Notes under the pieces: model-generated
Database searches by the model: none
The model's input: only the letters and a program-made list of their open reading frames with translations
Told to the model about the DNA's origin: nothing
From: an uncultured Comamonadaceae bacterium
GTDB taxonomy: Bacteria; Pseudomonadota; Gammaproteobacteria; Burkholderiales; Burkholderiaceae
Reading direction: 5' to 3'
Assembly (NCBI GenBank): GCA_946482595.1
Contig: CAMLSD010000066.1
Location: 1 to 28,803 of the forward strand
DNA: 28,803 nucleotides
Shown here: piece by piece, positions 15,531 through 25,784 of the stretch
Numbering within the stretch: the first letter of the stretch is position 1
Layout: the number at the start of each line of letters is the position of its first letter
Made by a program: the position numbers and the translations under genes

Positions 15531-16016
15531 ATGGACCTCCCTTCCCACCAACTCACGATGACGGTGCTGATGACGCCCGACATGGCCAACTTCTCGGGCA
15601 ATGTGCATGGCGGCACCATCCTGAAGCTGCTCGACCAGGTGGCCTATGCCTGTGCGAGCCGGTATGCGGGGCGGTACGTGGTGACGCTGTCGGTCGACCA
15701 GGTCATGTTCCGCCAGCCCATCCATGTGGGCGAACTGGTGACCTTCATGGCCAGCGTGAACCACACGGGCACGTCGTCGATGGAGATCGGCATCAAGGTG
15801 GTGGCCGAGAACATCCGCAATCAGGTGGTGCGCCACGCCAACAGCTGCTTTTTCACGATGGTGGCCGTGGACGACGACGGCAAGCCCACGGCGGTGCCGC
15901 CGCTGCGCCCGTTCACCGTCGACGAAAAACGGCGCTTCGAGCAGGCCAAGGTGCGCAAGCAGTTGCGCCAGGAGCAGGAAGCCCGCTATGCGGGTATCAA
16001 GGCCGACGGCGGTTGA
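15531..16016 (+). CDS. Acyl-CoA thioesterase, hotdog fold (YciA/BFIT-like)
   Basis: The 161-residue protein is a single hotdog-domain acyl-CoA thioesterase. The signature NFSGNVHGGTILKLLDQVAY holds the conserved Asn/His-Gly-Gly and the catalytic Asp of this class. The strands VTLSVDQVMFRQPIHVGELV and ASVNHTGTSSMEIGIKVVAE also match the YciA-type family. It hydrolyses acyl-CoA to free acid and CoA; chain preference is unknown. The C-terminus has a charged helix (KRRFEQAKVRKQLRQEQEAR), common in this group. The ATG at 15531 follows AGGAA by about 12 nt and starts the conserved region; upstream in-frame starts lack family features. The 136 bp before it hold no gene and no clear promoter. Confidence 0.9.
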   Translation: MDLPSHQLTMTVLMTPDMANFSGNVHGGTILKLLDQVAYACASRYAGRYVVTLSVDQVMFRQPIHVGELVTFMASVNHTGTSSMEIGIKVVAENIRNQVVRHANSCFFTMVAVDDDGKPTAVPPLRPFTVDEKRRFEQAKVRKQLRQEQEARYAGIKADGG

Positions 16017-16039
16017 GGCGGCCGTCCCGGGCCGCCTCA
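16014..16039. terminator. Perfect stem-loop between convergent thioesterase and putA
   Basis: TGAGGCGGCC (16014-16023) and GGCCGCCTCA (16030-16039) form a 10-bp perfect stem with a GTCCCG loop. The 5' arm starts on the thioesterase stop codon. There is no U-tract on either strand, so it may act as a bidirectional barrier or 3'-end stabiliser rather than a classic intrinsic terminator. Confidence 0.6.
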
Positions 16040-16049
16040 GCCCGCAGGC

Positions 16050-19034
16050 TCAGGTGCGTGCCGCCCCGCCCACCAGCAGGGCCGCGTTGCCGCCGGCTGC
16101 GGCGGTGTTGATGGTCACGGTCTGCTCGCCGCAGAAGCGGTACAGATAGTGCGGGCCGCCGGCCTTCGGGCCGGTGCCGCTGAGGCCTTCCCCACCAAAC
16201 GGCTGCACCCCGACGACCGCGCCGATCATGTTGCGGTTGACATAGATGTTGCCCACGTGCGCCCGGTCGGCCACGCGCCGTGCGCGGGAGTCGATGCGGG
16301 TCTGGATGCCCAGCGTCAGGCCGTAGCCGAGCGCGTTGACCTGATCGACCAGCTCGTCGACCTCACCGCGCCAGCGCACCACCTGCAGCACCGGGCCGAA
16401 GATCTCCTGGCGGACGTCGGCCAGTGACGCGACCTCGTAGGCCACCGGCGCGAGGTAGCGTCCGACAAGGCCGGGGCTCAGCGGGGTGCGGCCGATGCGC
16501 CGGGCCTCGCGTTCGAGGCGCTCGACGTGGCCGCTGATGAGACCATGGGCCTCGTCGTCGATCAGCGGGCCGACGTCGGTGTCCAGACGGGCCGGGTCGC
16601 CGACGACCAGCGTCTCCATCGCGCCGGCCAGCATCTTCAGCACGCCGTCGGCGACGGCTTCGTGCACACACAGCACCCGCAGCGCCGAGCAGCGCTGGCC
16701 GGCGGAGCGGAAGGCGCTTTGCACCACCGCGTCGACCACCTGCTCGGGCAGGGCGGTGGAGTCGACCACCATGGCGTTGATGCCGCCGGTTTCGGCGATC
16801 AGGGGCACGATGGGGCCGTCCTTGTCGGCCAGCGTGCGGTTGATGATGCGTGCCACCGCGGTGGAGCCGGTGAAACACACACCGGCCGTGCGGGGGTGGC
16901 GCACCAGCGACGCCCCCACCGTTTCGCCGGGGCCGTGCAGCAGCACCAGGGCGTCGCGCGGCACCCCCGCCTCATGCAGCAGCTCGACCATGCGTTGCGC
17001 CACCGCCGGGGTCTGTTCGGCCGGCTTCGCGGCCACGGTGTTGCCGGTGACCAGGGCCGCAGCCACCTGGCCGGCAAAGATCGCCAGCGGGAAGTTCCAC
17101 GGGCTGATGCACACGAACACGCCGCGCCCGTGCAGCCGCAGCTCGTTGGACTCGCCGGTCGGGCCGGGCAGGGTGACCGGCGCCAGGCGCGCACGGGCCT
17201 GGACGGCGTAGTAGCGGCAGAAGTCGACGGCTTCGCGGACCTCGGCCACGCAGTCGCCGAGGGTCTTGTGGGCCTCGCGCACCAGCAGGCCGCAGAACTC
17301 GGGCAGGCGTGCTTCCAGGGCGTCGGCCGCACGCATCAGCACGGCGGCGCGCTCATCCACCGGGCGGGCGTTCCAGGCCCGCAAACCGGCCTGCAACTGC
17401 TGCATCGCCTGGTCGATCTGCGCGGCCGTGGCCTCGGGCACGGTGGGCACGGTCGTCGCGGCCACGGCCGCGTCCAGCGGCGCGCGCATGGCCGTGCAGG
17501 CCAGGTCCACGCCGCGCGAGTTGGCCCGTTCGGCACCGTACAGCGCGTCGGGCAGGGGCTGGGAGGGCTGGGGCTCGGCGTGCAGCGGCGAGGCCAGCAG
17601 CGCCGCCACATCGACCTGCGGGTCGGCGAGTTGGCTCACGAACGAGGAGTTGGCGCCGTTCTCAAGCAGGCGGCGCACCAGGTAGGCCAGCAGATCGCGG
17701 TGTTCGCCCACCGGGGCATAGACCCGGCAGGCCACGGCCGGGTCCTTCAGCACCTCGCGGTAGACCGCCTCGCCCATGCCGTGCAGGCGCTGCAGCTCGA
17801 AGGCGGCGTCGTGCCGGCGGGCCATCTGCAGGATGGCCGCGATGGTGCCCGCATTGTGGGTGGCGAACTGCGGGTAGATCCACGGTGCCTGGGCCAGCAG
17901 CGCGCGGGCGCAGGCCAGGTAGGAAATGTCGGTGTGATGCTTGTGCGTGAAGACCGGATAGCCGGGCAGCCCGAGTTCCTGGGCCCGCTTGATCTCGGCG
18001 TCCCAGTAGGCGCCCTTGACCAGCCGGCACATGAAGCGCAGGTCATGGCGGCGGGCGATGGCCGCCACTTCTTCGATCAGTTCGACCGCCCGCGTCTGAT
18101 AGGCCTGGATGGCTAGGCCGAAACCCTGCCACTGCGGATGTTCGGCGGCGATCACGCCGGACAGGGCCTCGAGCACGTCGAGCGAGAGTTCCAGCCGCTC
18201 GGATTCTTCGGCGTCGATCGTGAGGTTGAGGTTGGCTCGGGCCGCCTGGCGCACCAGATCGGCCACGCGCGGCACAAGCACCGCGAGCACCTGGGTGCGA
18301 TGGCTGTCTTCGTAGCGCGGGTACAGCGCGCTGAGCTTGATCGAGATGCCGTCGGCACGGCGTGGGTCGTCGGCCACGCGGCCCTGGGCGACATGCTCGA
18401 TCGCTGCCTGGTAGGCCGCCAGGTAGCGTTGTGCATCGGCCTCGGTGCGGGCGCCCTCGCCGAGCATGTCGTAGCTGAAGCGCAGATTGGCCTGTTGCCG
18501 CCGCTGCGAGGCGGCCTCGCGTGTGGCTGCCGCGATCGACTGGCCCAGCACGAACTGCCGCCCCAGCAACTGGATGGCGCGCACGGTGGCCGCCACGACG
18601 GTGCGCGCGCCCAGGCGCTGGATCATGTTGGGCTCGCCGCCCGCGTCGGGCAGGAACTTCTTCGACAGTGCGATCGCGCTGGCCGACAGGCTGGCCAGCA
18701 GCGGGTGGGAGGAGGCCTGGTCGGCGTCGAAATCGGCCTTGCCGAGCTGGTCGGCCGTCAGGGCGATCGCGGTCTCGGCATCGGGCACGCGCAGCAGGGC
18801 CTCGGCCAGCCGCATCAGGGCCAGGCCCTCGTCGGTGGACAGCGGGTATTCCTTCAGCAACGATTCCATCGCCCAGAAGGCGGCCGGGTGGGCCCGCACC
18901 GCCTCGACCCAGGGGCCGGCCACACGCATGGCGGCCGCCCAGTCGACCTCGGTCTGCAGGCGGGCCAGCAGGCCCTGGACCACGGCGGGTTCGGGCCGGT
19001 ACGGGAAGGGCAGGCGGGCGGCGGGTGCAGTCAT
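16050..19034 (-). CDS. putA: Bifunctional proline dehydrogenase / P5C dehydrogenase PutA (short form)
   Basis: The 994-residue protein oxidises proline to glutamate in two steps. The N-terminal half is the FAD-dependent PRODH barrel (about 60-470), with LNLTIDAEESERLELSLDVL, YPQFATHNAGT and YAPVGEHRDLLAYLVRRLLE. The C-terminal half is the aldehyde dehydrogenase (about 520-980), with SPWNFPLAIF, FTGSTAVARII, the active-site Glu in AETGGINAM and the nucleophile Cys782 in SAGQRCSALR. It lacks the ribbon-helix-helix DNA-binding domain and C-terminal extension of long PutAs (about 1,300 residues) and fits the minimal type of about 1,000 residues. Its expression must therefore be controlled by another protein, which is not encoded next to it. 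The ATG at 19034 has only a weak GGA SD. It is convergent with the thioesterase. Confidence 0.95.
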   Translation of the reverse strand: MTAPAARLPFPYRPEPAVVQGLLARLQTEVDWAAAMRVAGPWVEAVRAHPAAFWAMESLLKEYPLSTDEGLALMRLAEALLRVPDAETAIALTADQLGKADFDADQASSHPLLASLSASAIALSKKFLPDAGGEPNMIQRLGARTVVAATVRAIQLLGRQFVLGQSIAAATREAASQRRQQANLRFSYDMLGEGARTEADAQRYLAAYQAAIEHVAQGRVADDPRRADGISIKLSALYPRYEDSHRTQVLAVLVPRVADLVRQAARANLNLTIDAEESERLELSLDVLEALSGVIAAEHPQWQGFGLAIQAYQTRAVELIEEVAAIARRHDLRFMCRLVKGAYWDAEIKRAQELGLPGYPVFTHKHHTDISYLACARALLAQAPWIYPQFATHNAGTIAAILQMARRHDAAFELQRLHGMGEAVYREVLKDPAVACRVYAPVGEHRDLLAYLVRRLLENGANSSFVSQLADPQVDVAALLASPLHAEPQPSQPLPDALYGAERANSRGVDLACTAMRAPLDAAVAATTVPTVPEATAAQIDQAMQQLQAGLRAWNARPVDERAAVLMRAADALEARLPEFCGLLVREAHKTLGDCVAEVREAVDFCRYYAVQARARLAPVTLPGPTGESNELRLHGRGVFVCISPWNFPLAIFAGQVAAALVTGNTVAAKPAEQTPAVAQRMVELLHEAGVPRDALVLLHGPGETVGASLVRHPRTAGVCFTGSTAVARIINRTLADKDGPIVPLIAETGGINAMVVDSTALPEQVVDAVVQSAFRSAGQRCSALRVLCVHEAVADGVLKMLAGAMETLVVGDPARLDTDVGPLIDDEAHGLISGHVERLEREARRIGRTPLSPGLVGRYLAPVAYEVASLADVRQEIFGPVLQVVRWRGEVDELVDQVNALGYGLTLGIQTRIDSRARRVADRAHVGNIYVNRNMIGAVVGVQPFGGEGLSGTGPKAGGPHYLYRFCGEQTVTINTAAAGGNAALLVGGAART

Positions 19035-19046
19035 GATGGATCCGTT

Positions 19047-19068
19047 TGATTTAATCAGCCGAATCGGC
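19047..19068. promoter_or_regulatory. Two abutting palindromes upstream of putA
   Basis: TGATTTAATCA (19047-19057) and GCCGAATCGGC (19058-19068) are each perfect 11-bp inverted repeats with a single central base and directly abut, 13 bp upstream of the putA ATG. The surrounding 19047-19125 is much more AT-rich than the genes, as expected for the promoter region. An ATCAAA at 19085-19090 mirrors TTTGAT at 19045-19050. This is a candidate operator; no regulator is assigned. Confidence 0.4.
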
Positions 19069-19273
19069 CGATGAGTAGTGAATGATCAAATGCTATTTGG
19101 ATTCAGCCAGATTTTTTGTTCGAACTAGGGGGTGCTAACCGGCTGAAACAGAATCCTCCACGGTGTCGCATCGGTCAAGCCCCTGGCGGGGTGCGCCAGT
19201 CCGGCCCCGGGCCGGGCGACCGGCGCCGAGGCGCTACCATCGCGCGGTCGTCGAGGAGCAGGACAAGCACATC

Positions 19274-20092
19274 ATGGAAGCCACCAAGCAGGTGATCTGC
19301 GTCAAGTGGGGTACGGGCTACGGGCCGGAATACGTTGACCGGCTGTATGCCATGGTCAGGCGCCACGTCACCGGGCCGCTGCGGTTCGTGTGCCTGACCG
19401 ACAACCCGGCGGGCATCCGTCCCGAGGTCGAATGCGCCGCGCTGCCCGAGCTGGGCTGCGAGCATCCGGTGCGCACGCACGGCAAGTGGCGCAAGGTGGT
19501 GCTGTGGAGTCGTGAGCTGGCGGGACTGTCCGGGCCGGTGCTGTTCATCGACCTGGACTCGGTCATCGTCGGCAGCCTGGACGGCTACTTCTCTCACGGC
19601 AACCCGGACGACGTGATCCTGGCGCGCAACTGGGCCAAGCCGATGTCGGGCCTGGGCCAGACCTCGGTGTTCCGCTTTCCGGTGGGCCGCTTCCCGGAGA
19701 TGCTCGACAACTTCCGGGCCGATCCGCAGGGCATCGCCGACCGCTATCGCTACGAGCAGCACTACGTCACGAAGTGCATCCCGGGAGGCATCAAGTTCTG
19801 GCCCGAGGCCTGGACGCGGCACTTCCGCCTGCACTGCCTGCCGCCGTTTCCGCTGCGCTACTTCATGACCGCACGCCTGCCCGCCAGCGCTCGCATCGTG
19901 ACCTTTCCGGGCGGCCCCAATCCGCACGACGTGCAGGACGGACGCTGGAACGGCCGTGTGTCCGAGCACCCGGGCCGCTGGCAGCACATCCTCGCGGCTT
20001 TCGGACCGCAGCGGGTGGACGACAGTCGCTGGGAGCACATCAAGCGCTATGTGCTGCCGGTGCCGTGGATTGCCGAACACTGGCGCGAATGA
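19274..20092 (+). CDS. Glycosyltransferase-like protein, function unknown
   Basis: The 272-residue protein starts VICVKWGTGYGPEYVDRLYA and continues RFVCLTDNPAGI, a pattern seen in proteins annotated as glycosyltransferases. VLFIDLDSVIVGSLD (about 92-106) resembles the metal-binding DxD loop of GT-A enzymes such as family GT8. No signal peptide or membrane helix is seen, so it is probably cytosolic. The ATG at 19274 was chosen because AGGAGCAGGA lies upstream and the conserved region begins there; the longer frame from 19163 has low-quality sequence. It stands alone, upstream of and divergent from putA, and convergent with the hybrid kinase gene. No other polysaccharide or LPS genes are close. 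Donor and acceptor are unknown. Confidence 0.65.
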   Translation: MEATKQVICVKWGTGYGPEYVDRLYAMVRRHVTGPLRFVCLTDNPAGIRPEVECAALPELGCEHPVRTHGKWRKVVLWSRELAGLSGPVLFIDLDSVIVGSLDGYFSHGNPDDVILARNWAKPMSGLGQTSVFRFPVGRFPEMLDNFRADPQGIADRYRYEQHYVTKCIPGGIKFWPEAWTRHFRLHCLPPFPLRYFMTARLPASARIVTFPGGPNPHDVQDGRWNGRVSEHPGRWQHILAAFGPQRVDDSRWEHIKRYVLPVPWIAEHWRE

Positions 20093-20105
20093 CTGGCGCT
20101 GCGCT

Positions 20106-20129
20106 CGCACGCGCGGCTTGCGGCGTGCG
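20106..20129. terminator. Possible stem-loop between convergent genes
   Basis: CGCACGC (20106-20112) and GCGTGCG (20123-20129) can form a 7-bp stem with a 10-nt loop in the 49-bp gap between the glycosyltransferase-like gene and the hybrid kinase. There is no U-tract, and the whole stretch is GC-rich, so this is weak. Confidence 0.3.
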
Positions 20130-20141
20130 GCGCGCGGCGGC

Positions 20142-22649
<2,508 letters not shown>

Positions 22650-22656
22650 GGCCGGC

Positions 22657-23799
22657 CTACTTCGCCTTGACGCCCACGGCCGCGCCGATGGTGTCGTTCC
22701 ACACGCCCACGCAGGCCGTGCCGCAGCGCTGGCTCCAGCGCTTGAGCACCGTGTCGGCCAGCACCTCGCGGCGCCGGGTGTCGTCGGCCGCCGAAGGCTT
22801 GACTTCGGTCATGCTGCCGCGGCGTGCCGGTTCGCAACTCGCAGCTCCCGTGTTGCAGGCCAGGCCATCGCCGGTCTCGCGCTGGGCGTCGGCCCAGATG
22901 GCGTGTTCGAGCTTGGGCAGTTCGGCCAGCAGCAGCTCGCGCGTGGTGGCGCTCAGCCCGTTCCATGCATGGGTGTTGGCCACGAACACCGACAGCCCCC
23001 AGGTGATCGCCATCGGGTGGATATGGGTCGTCACCTGATGCAGGCCGATGGTGTTGCCCGACATCGTGCCGGTGATGGCGCAGTCCAGGTTGCCGGCTTT
23101 CATGTTCGGCACGATCTCGGCAAAGCCGGTCTGCACCGGAATGCCGCCCAGCGCCTCGACCAGGTCCGACTGGGTGGGGCTGGTGGTGCGCACGCGGCGA
23201 CCGGCCAGGTCGGCCAGCTGCCGCAGCGGCTGCCGGCAGAACGTCACCTGGGCCGGGTAGGTGTAGACGGCCAGGAGTTCCGCGCCGTAGCGGCTGCGCA
23301 GGGTGCTGGCCAGGTAGGGGCGAAAGGCCCGCACGCTGTGGCGCAGCGATTCGAAGTCGGGATTCAGTCCGGCCAGGTCCGGGGCATTGAGCAGCGGGTC
23401 CACCGTGGAGCTCAGGCCCAGCGAGAGGGTGCCGAAGGGCACCACTCCGAGCTGCACCAGGCGCAGCATCTCCTGCCCCCGGATGCCGGCCCGGTCGAAG
23501 GCGGCGATCTCGGCCGTGACACGCCCGCCGCTCACGCGGGCCAGGTGTTCAGCCCAGAAGGGCTGCTCGTGGCGGGTGAACTGGCTGATGCCGGCCAGGC
23601 CGCCCACGATGCGCAGGTGCTCGGGCCCGGGAGGCGCGGCCGGCCTGGCCGGCGGCGCGGCTTGCAGGGGGGCGGCCGTGAGCACGGCAGCCAGCGCCGC
23701 CCACAACACCCTGGCCGCCACCGTCCGGGCTGCACGGCCCGGCGCCTGGCGGTGCGCGGGTGCCTGGGGAGATGGCCAGCTCGCAAGGGCAGTGTTCAT
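22657..23799 (-). CDS. TRAP-type (DctP-like) periplasmic solute-binding protein
   Basis: The 380-residue protein has a long signal peptide: an Arg-rich n-region of about 28 residues, then a hydrophobic core ending AAPLQA (cleavage near 47). The mature part fits the DctP fold, including the block LADLAGRRVRTTSPTQSDLV with its ligand-contacting Arg, then GIPVQTGFAEIVPNMKAGNLDC and AITGTMSGNTIGLHQVTTHIHP. Such proteins bind organic acids or related solutes and normally feed a TRAP permease. No dctQ or dctM gene is nearby. The next gene is a hybrid histidine kinase 7 nt away, suggesting use in signalling. Four cysteines near the C-terminus (CNTGAASC, RCGTAC) may form disulfides. The ATG at 23799 has GGAAAG 8-9 nt upstream. 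Confidence 0.83.
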   Translation of the reverse strand: MNTALASWPSPQAPAHRQAPGRAARTVAARVLWAALAAVLTAAPLQAAPPARPAAPPGPEHLRIVGGLAGISQFTRHEQPFWAEHLARVSGGRVTAEIAAFDRAGIRGQEMLRLVQLGVVPFGTLSLGLSSTVDPLLNAPDLAGLNPDFESLRHSVRAFRPYLASTLRSRYGAELLAVYTYPAQVTFCRQPLRQLADLAGRRVRTTSPTQSDLVEALGGIPVQTGFAEIVPNMKAGNLDCAITGTMSGNTIGLHQVTTHIHPMAITWGLSVFVANTHAWNGLSATTRELLLAELPKLEHAIWADAQRETGDGLACNTGAASCEPARRGSMTEVKPSAADDTRRREVLADTVLKRWSQRCGTACVGVWNDTIGAAVGVKAK

Positions 23800-23963
23800 G
23801 GGCAGGCTTTCCGACGTTTCGGCCCGATCGGCCGCTCACCCTGGTCGGACGGGCATGGCGGCCGCGGCGCGGATCCTGTCCATGATGCCTGTTCGCGCGG
23901 CCTGGTGCATGCTCCGCATCCCACCCTGGCACGTCCCAGGGCGTGAAAAACTGCGCAGGGGCC

Positions 23964-25745
23964 TCACGCCGCCTGCCACTCCCAGCGGCCTTCGCCTTGC
24001 AGCCGCAGGTGGTGCGTGTGCAGCGCCAGCAGCGTGCGGCGGTGGCCCACACTCACCAGCATGCACTCGGGAAGCTCCCGGTGCAGCAGGGAATAGAGCG
24101 CATGTTCCAGGCCCTCGTCGGTGGCCGAGGTTGCCTCGTCCAGGAAGGCGATGCGCGGACGATTGATCAGCACGCGGCCGAAGGCCAGGCGTTGCTGCTC
24201 GCCAAGCGACAGGATGTGCGACCAGTCTGCATCCTCGTCCAGCCGGTCGGCCAGGTGCCCCAGCTGCACCTTGTGCAGCGCGTCGCGCAACGCACCGTCA
24301 TCGACCTGCTGTGCCGGGTAGCTCAAGGCGGTGCGCAGCGTACCCAGCGGCAGGTAGGGCCGTTGCGACAGGAACAGCGCATCGCTGCCGGCCGGCCGCC
24401 GCACCTCGCCGTCGGCATGCGGCCACAGGCCGGCCAGGGTGCGCAACAAGGTGGTCTTGCCACTGCCGGAGGCGCCCTGCACCAGCAGCGACTGGCCCGG
24501 CGACAGGTTCAGCCGCAGGCCCTTGAGCAGCTCGCGGCCGTCCGGGCGGCGCACGTCCAGCGCGTCGATCTGCAGGGTGTCCGGCTGGACGGTGGTGCGC
24601 ACCACCGGCAGCGCGCGGGCCTGCTCGTTGGCATCCATGAAGCCGGTCAGGCGGTCGAGCACCGCGCGGTACTGCGCGAACTCGTCATATGACAGCCGGA
24701 AGAACGACAGCGCGCCCTGCACCTGGCTGAAGGCCTCGGCGGTCTGCATCACGTCGCCAAGCTTGATGGTGCCGGCAAAAAACCGCGGCGCCTGCAGGAT
24801 GAACGGGAACACCACCGCGATCTGGCTCACCGTGAGGTTGAAGCCGTCGAACTTGAGGCTGCGGAACACGATCGCCCACACATTGCGGATGACCTCGGCA
24901 AAACGCGACATCAGCGTGCGCCGCTCGACCGACTGGCCCTGGTAGAAGGCCACGCTCTCGGCATATTCGCGCAGGCGCATCAGCGCATAGCGGAAGTTCG
25001 CACCGAGCTTTTCATTCAGGAAGTTCAGCCGGATCAGCGGACGCCCGAGCTTGAAGGCCAGCAGCGTGGCGATGATCACGTAGATGTAGACCAGGAAGAC
25101 CATGCCGCGCGGGATCTCCACGCCGGCCACCATCAGCACACCCGACAGGCCCCACAGGATCGCGGTGAACTCCACCAGCGACACCACGGCATTGGCCGCA
25201 CCCACCGACAGGTTGCGCGACGACGCCACGAAGGCGGCGATGTCCACCTGGATGCGCTGGTCGGGGTTGTCGACCGGTTCCTTGACGAACTGCCCGCGGT
25301 AGTAGGCGTGGCCGTCGAGCCAGTCGTCGGTCAGGCGTTCGGTGAGCCACTCGCGCCAGCGGATGTCGAAGGCCTGCTGGATCAGGAAGGTGAACAGTGC
25401 TCGCAGCACGTGCACCGTGGCCAGGATGCCGAACACGCCCAGGAAAAACCAGAAGGCCTGCTGGTCGAGCGCCTGTAGCGCGCTGTAGAAGCCGTTGTAC
25501 CAGAACGAGAACAGCACGTTCATGCGCACCGAGAACATCGTCAGGAACAGGATCAGCGCCAGCATCAGGAACGGGCGCCAGCTGCGCCGTGGCGTGAAAT
25601 ACGGCCAGGCCAGGCGCCGGAACTGCCGTCCCCAGCGGGTGAAGTGGGTCAGCCCCCAGACCACCGCGGCAAAGCCGATGCCGGTGACCACAAAGGCCTT
25701 GACGATCCAGATGGCGCTCTTGAGAAGTTCCTGATTCCAGTCCAA
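23964..25745 (-). CDS. ABC transporter, fused permease/ATPase (YddA/BacA-like)
   Basis: The 593-residue protein joins an N-terminal membrane domain of the ABC_membrane_2/SbmA-BacA type (about 1-350, several helices, with FSVRMNVLFSFWYNGFYSAL and QAFDIRWREWLTERL) to a C-terminal ATPase. The ATPase has Walker A GASGSGKTT (about 425), signature LSLGEQQRLAFGR, Walker B RIAFLDEATSA and H-loop SVGHR. It would work as a homodimer in the inner membrane. Relatives import peptides, fatty acids or cobalamin; the substrate here is unknown. The start is TTG at 25745: no ATG occurs in frame until residue 60, inside a helix, and GGAG lies 6 nt upstream of the TTG. It lies 39 bp after the GTPase stop, so it may be co-transcribed with the DUF2868-GTPase pair. 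Confidence 0.88.
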   Translation of the reverse strand: MDWNQELLKSAIWIVKAFVVTGIGFAAVVWGLTHFTRWGRQFRRLAWPYFTPRRSWRPFLMLALILFLTMFSVRMNVLFSFWYNGFYSALQALDQQAFWFFLGVFGILATVHVLRALFTFLIQQAFDIRWREWLTERLTDDWLDGHAYYRGQFVKEPVDNPDQRIQVDIAAFVASSRNLSVGAANAVVSLVEFTAILWGLSGVLMVAGVEIPRGMVFLVYIYVIIATLLAFKLGRPLIRLNFLNEKLGANFRYALMRLREYAESVAFYQGQSVERRTLMSRFAEVIRNVWAIVFRSLKFDGFNLTVSQIAVVFPFILQAPRFFAGTIKLGDVMQTAEAFSQVQGALSFFRLSYDEFAQYRAVLDRLTGFMDANEQARALPVVRTTVQPDTLQIDALDVRRPDGRELLKGLRLNLSPGQSLLVQGASGSGKTTLLRTLAGLWPHADGEVRRPAGSDALFLSQRPYLPLGTLRTALSYPAQQVDDGALRDALHKVQLGHLADRLDEDADWSHILSLGEQQRLAFGRVLINRPRIAFLDEATSATDEGLEHALYSLLHRELPECMLVSVGHRRTLLALHTHHLRLQGEGRWEWQAA

Positions 25746-25784
25746 TGTGTGCTCCGGGGGACCAAGGCCGCTGAAGTCTACTGG

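Noticed and set aside
23924..23941. Terminator after the ABC transporter (CCCTGG / CCAGGG)
   Set aside because: The stem is only 6 bp, and in the direction of transcription the T run precedes it rather than follows it.
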